From contig NW_019091391.1 of NCBI RefSeq assembly GCF_001949145.1, forward strand, positions 611,863 through 624,966: a stretch of 13,104 bases of DNA. The letters are read 5' to 3'. Position numbers and translations under genes: made by a program. Origin of the DNA: Acanthaster planci. Taxonomy: Eukaryota > Echinodermata > Asteroidea > Valvatida > Acanthasteridae. Within the stretch, counting starts at the first letter, position 1. Every line of letters begins with the position of its first letter. Shown here piece after piece: positions 9,908-13,104 of the stretch. Below the pieces are notes generated by a model, which worked only from the letters and a program-made list of their open reading frames with translations, ran no database searches and was not told the DNA's origin.

Positions 9908-10533
9908 ATCCGCCCCGAGCTGAAGTGCACCCCCAGTCGGCGAAAGAAGGACAGGTGGTTACAAACGGGTTCTTGCACGCGTTCTGCGCGTACGCAAAGA
10001 CCACACATGCCGGAATAAATTAGTTATGCGTCAAACGCGCATACACTTGCGCGCGTCATGGCGTGCCTATGCGGTGAGTAGCAACAAAAAACGCCCTCTT
10101 TTGTTCCGCTCGGAGTGGATTGCGATCGGTATGATTTTTGTTTAAAAAATGAAACTTACGACTGAAGGGCACGTCCAGCTGCGCGGTTATTAGTCGATAG
10201 TCTGGACTGAGGGCATCCGACGGCTATGCAAGTCCGAACAATTTTTCATCAGTTTTCCCTGCTTTAAAAGGAGAGAGAATTAGAGCAGCAAATTCTTCAC
10301 GCGACCAGACTAATTTTCCCGTGCGCAGCATACGAACGTGCGCGTGTCGGTCTGGTTCAAACCCTAACTAATGAAACGCGTGCATGCACAAGACGGAGGG
10401 CACCGTGAAGTTTATACTCACCAACCGGAATCCGGCATGTATGGTCTTTGCGTACGCAGAACGCGTGCAAGAACCCGCTTGTAACCTGCCTTCTTTCTTT
10501 CGCCGATTGGGTGCACTTCAGCCTGGGGTGGAT
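9908..10533. mobile_element. 626-base element with about 105-base terminal inverted repeats
   Basis: The left arm (9908-10015) and right arm (about 10430-10533) are reverse complements over their whole length with a few small indels. The longest perfect block is 22 bases (9966-9987 against 10456-10477), with further blocks around CGGCGAAAGAA, GTACGCAAAGACCA and CATGCCGGA. Both outer ends read ATCC(G/A)CCCC. The 414-base interior has no plausible ORF, so this would be a non-autonomous DNA transposon. An alternative is two inverted copies of a shorter dispersed repeat. I could not find a convincing target-site duplication. Confidence 0.65.
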
Positions 10534-10995
10534 GAAGTGCATACTTATGCGTGAGGTTCTGCACAGTCATTCAGGTCTGATCTGTTAACAGTCTTTGGGA
10601 AGAAAAACGAAATTATGGGCGTTTAACACACCGAGCAGTTAAAAAGTGTAACTCAAGTTTTACGGACGGTTTAAAAATTAAACTTGCATTAGGAGCATCA
10701 AAGCCGTTTTCCAATACTGAACTTCGTCTTCCTCTCAGGCTTCTTCCCCGAAAGCAATCCCCGATTGTGGGCCTGAAGCGTTGAAATCAAATAGGATAAC
10801 TGTAAGTTTTTGCTCTCTTGCATCTTATTTGATGTTTTGTGGCACTATTAGACTAATTAGTGCACTTACAGCTTCAAAGTCAGGTAGTAAAACAAAAAAG
10901 CAGTTAAAGCCTGAGATGGAGCTGAAGTTGAGTACTGGAAAACGGCCCAGGCTTCAACTTCCCGAGTCGCTGAAAACAAAATTAATACACCAAGG

Positions 10996-11034
10996 ACAAA
11001 CAAACAAACAAACAAACAAACAAACAAACAAACA
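10996..11034 (+). repeat. (CAAA)n microsatellite
   Basis: About nine and a half uninterrupted ACAA-type units. On the other strand this reads (TTTG)n and gives a run of Cys-Leu-Phe-Val codons that is not a real protein. Confidence 0.95.
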
Positions 11035-11630
11035 TGTTGAATTGAATTAAAACAAGGCCGGAGTATTAGGACGGGCAATAAGATGTAACCAGTCTATTGT
11101 AGCCTTTGAGCTTGCACTGGTGACCTGCATAATATGTCCTTATATATACATGCTATAACGCGGGGAACCACGCAGACATCCTGTCTACTGCTTGCGATTC
11201 GCAATGTGCATTGGGTGTATATTGAAGGGTTTGAAGACGAAGGGAGCGGAGAGCTAGAGACGCTCGTGGAAGGACATGAACGACATGGCGGATCTAAAAT
11301 AGTCACTCGAAAAAAGCAAAGAATGTACATGTAATACCTATAGCTACGCGGCGCTGTACTACGATTTGGTGTAAAGTGGGTTTGCAACACTGTTTTAGCC
11401 GCATTCATCTTCCTACATGTAACCACTGAACCGGTAAGTGACACGTTTGTTGCCCAGCACTTTTAGTCATGACAGTCGAACACGGTTAATACGACTCTAC
11501 CACGTCTACCGGTACCATGCATGCATAGTCTACGACGGGCTGTTATGTCAAAGCATAGAGCTACAGCTCTATGGTCAAAGGGACTCTCTATAAACCTTCG
11601 TCTTATAACCTCGTGGTATCTGCCTACACG

Positions 11631-11652
11631 TATTATTACTATTATTATTATT
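11631..11652 (+). repeat. (TTA)n microsatellite
   Basis: Seven TAT/TTA triplets with one interrupting C. Confidence 0.9.
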
Positions 11653-11869
11653 CATGCCAACAGTATAAGGGACGGGTATGGGAAAGACAGCTTAGCCCAT
11701 TCACAGAACGGACATGTATATGCAAGCCTGGCGTCATGCACCAGCAAGCACTGTATGTCATGCTCATACTAGAGAATGGACAAGGACAGTAGTTCAGATT
11801 TGTGCACAGAATGGCTGAGGCAAAACCGAGCTCAGTCTTGCGCAACAGTTCCGAGTTCTATTCTTTGAC

Positions 11870-11939
11870 TTAACCCTAACCCCTTAGGGTGGATGTAAAA
11901 TCGTATTGAAATCGGAGGATTTGGGACTGTTACGGTTAA
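11870..11939 (+). repeat. 70-base direct repeat with TTAACCCTAAC ends, copy 1
   Basis: This unit matches 12134-12203 at 63 of 70 positions with no gaps. It begins TTAACCCTAAC and ends GTTACGGTTAA, so its termini form an 11-base inverted repeat with one mismatch. Inside are a telomere-like CCTTAGGG palindrome and a conserved AAAATCGTATTGAAAT segment. It is too short to code. It is probably a small dispersed repeat or the end piece of a larger one. Confidence 0.75.
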
Positions 11940-12133
11940 AGTTATATTTCCCATTTGCCCATTGTTACACGGACATGGACGTGATGGAGTCCCGACTCTA
12001 TGACACTCTGTCTGTTAACCCTTCGTCCAGCTGCGTACTCACCTTTGTTCCATTTCATTTGTGCACTGTTTTTGGCTACGTGAAACAGTGCAGGATACAT
12101 AGTCTCTTCTCTTCCCCTTGTGCCTTGGAGTCA

Positions 12134-12203
12134 TTAACCCTAACCCCCTAGGGTGTATGCAAAATCGTATTGAAATTGGAGGATTTGGGAGTGTTGGGGT
12201 TAA
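12134..12203 (+). repeat. 70-base direct repeat with TTAACCCTAAC ends, copy 2
   Basis: This second copy lies 194 bases after the first, in the same orientation, with the same length and boundaries (TTAACCCTAAC to GGGGTTAA). The seven differences from copy 1 are scattered. Similarity stops at both ends, which supports these as true unit boundaries. The DNA between the copies shows no matching repeat. Confidence 0.75.
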
Positions 12204-12411
12204 TAGACACGTGTCATTGCAGCAAAACCTATCGGACTAAAACCACCACAGAACTCTATGAAATTGAGGAACACTATATTATTATTAACTTCATGAGAGT
12301 ATTTGTAGAGTCAACACTCAGTCAGGCCTGGACATTAATGGTTGTTCGATAGCCTAGGACAAGCAATTTCTTCTTTAGCGTTATCACCCTAACCACACAA
12401 TGGTTGCTGGA

Positions 12412-12830
12412 CCTAACCTTCCCCAATCACACAAACTTCAACACCTTGGAAAAACACTCTTACCTCACAGTACCTAATCCCACAGACTTCAACAGTACTC
12501 CTGTTGCAAGAGTACCAAATCCCACAAATTCTTTACCTGTGTAATTTTGCTTGATTGGGTACAGCAGGCCCACTGCACAGTACAAAGAGTATGGACAGGC
12601 AGTACCTATTCAAACAAAATCACACGCCATTAGCTGCATATCCATCCCCAACTGCTGGGATAAAGTGAGAGGGCCACAGTACCCATTCAGTCCAAAGTCA
12701 ACAGGGTATGTGCAGGCCCACGGTACCCATTCACGCAAAATAAACACCAGATAGTGAGCTACCAGTGCCCAATGCCACAAACTCACACACTTTACTGGTG
12801 TTGAATTCTGTGTGGTTAGGGAAGGTTAGG
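12412..12830. repeat. 419-base unit with 34-base inverted ends and TAACC motifs
   Basis: The ends at 12412-12445 and 12797-12830 are reverse complements at 30 of 34 positions, starting CCTAACCTTCCC. A second perfect 12-base inverted pair, CCCTAACCACAC at 12387-12398 against 12810-12821, overlaps the right end and lies just outside the left end. The interior has degenerate copies of (T)CCCACA-ACTTCAACA near 12425, 12479 and 12517, and of CAGTACC(C/T)ATTCA near 12600, 12678 and 12720. It has no coding content I recognise. It may be a non-autonomous element or a degenerate satellite. Confidence 0.5.
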
Positions 12831-13004
12831 GTTAAGGCAAGTAAAAAATTAAGGACAATTAAGGATTATGGTTACCCCTGTCATTCGCCGCCCCATACAA
12901 TCCCATAATCCTGCATAACCTTGCTGGGTTCAGCATGGTTAGGGTTAACTAAACTGATACACTGGCATGACTGGGTGAACATATGTGGCCCAGGGTATGG
13001 CTGT

Positions 13005-13104
13005 CATGTACATGTACATGTAGTCATACATGTACATGTACATGTAGTCATACATGTACATGTACATGTAGTCATACATGTACATGTACATGTAGTCATA
13101 CATG
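13005..13104 (+). repeat. 24-base tandem satellite, truncated by the window edge
   Basis: Four identical 24-base units run at 13005-13028, 13029-13052, 13053-13076 and 13077-13100, followed by CATG at the edge. Each unit is the 16-base perfect palindrome CATGTACATGTACATG followed by TAGTCATA. The absence of any difference between units indicates recent expansion or homogenisation. The array continues beyond the window, so its true length is unknown. Confidence 0.97.

Larger units (their letters stand above)
10534..11869. other. Gene-free DNA between repeats
   Basis: Apart from the (CAAA)n and (TTA)n tracts I see no feature. Open frames at 11094-11444 (minus, 116 codons), 11134-11334 and 11521-11772 lack signal peptides, domains or the GC-rich codon use of the receptor gene. 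Confidence 0.45.

Noticed and set aside
10340-10375. tRNA or SINE B-box suggested by GGTTCAAACCC
   Set aside because: The flanking bases do not form a five-pair T stem, and no A-box, anticodon arm or acceptor stem is present upstream.
10866-11078. Minus-strand frame with a repeated Cys-Leu-Phe-Val pattern
   Set aside because: It is simply the translation of the (TTTG)n microsatellite.
11094-11444. 116-codon minus-strand ORF
   Set aside because: It has no recognisable domain, signal peptide or repeat pattern, and lies in otherwise repeat-laden noncoding DNA.
11870-12948. True telomere or subtelomeric end
   Set aside because: The TTAGGG-like motifs are single or paired and in both orientations. 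No tandem TTAGGG array is present.
1-13104. Bacterial defence, phage or operon-type systems
   Set aside because: There are no long tightly packed ORFs, no Shine-Dalgarno-led gene series and no CRISPR-like spaced repeats. The only gene is an animal-type seven-helix receptor.

Overview
This window looks like animal nuclear DNA, probably from a marine invertebrate deuterostome such as an echinoderm, hemichordate or amphioxus. The reasons are indirect. There is a single intronless rhodopsin-class receptor of a type expanded in those lineages. It sits in AT-rich, gene-poor DNA full of short inverted-repeat elements, CATGTA-type satellite and AGGCCTA palindromes. I see no bacterial operons, Shine-Dalgarno-led gene sets, tRNAs, rRNAs, CRISPR arrays or phage genes. 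The species call is an inference.

Layout. Positions 1-4258 hold no gene I can support: AT-rich DNA with a T-rich first 600 bases, an isolated E2F-type site near 1919, and an inverted pair of 24-base AGGCCTA-containing repeats at 2665-2688 and 2848-2871. A foldback (MITE-like) element lies at 4259-4430. The one convincing gene follows on the minus strand at 4889-5878: a 329-residue seven-helix G-protein-coupled receptor in one uninterrupted exon, clearly richer in G+C than its flanks. From 5879 to about 8216 I recognise no gene. A second, rearranged copy of the foldback element is at 8217-8403, followed by an (AAAAC)n tract. From about 9130 to 10550 the DNA is rich in alternating CG/TG/CA steps. 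That stretch holds a promoter-like cluster (octamer, NRF-1-type palindrome, TATA-like box) and a 626-base element with inverted arms of about 105 bases at 9908-10533. From 10990 to the end the sequence is mostly repeats: (CAAA)n, (TTA)n, two 70-base direct repeats bounded by TTAACCCTAAC, a 419-base unit with 34-base inverted ends and TAACC motifs, and a perfect 24-base satellite that runs off the right edge.

No multi-gene system is visible. The biology is one orphan receptor flanked by non-autonomous repeats. The most interesting signals are the foldback family, which carries E2F-type and CCAAT-type sites in its arms, and the cluster of telomere-like (TTAGGG-related) inverted and direct repeats in the last 1.2 kb.
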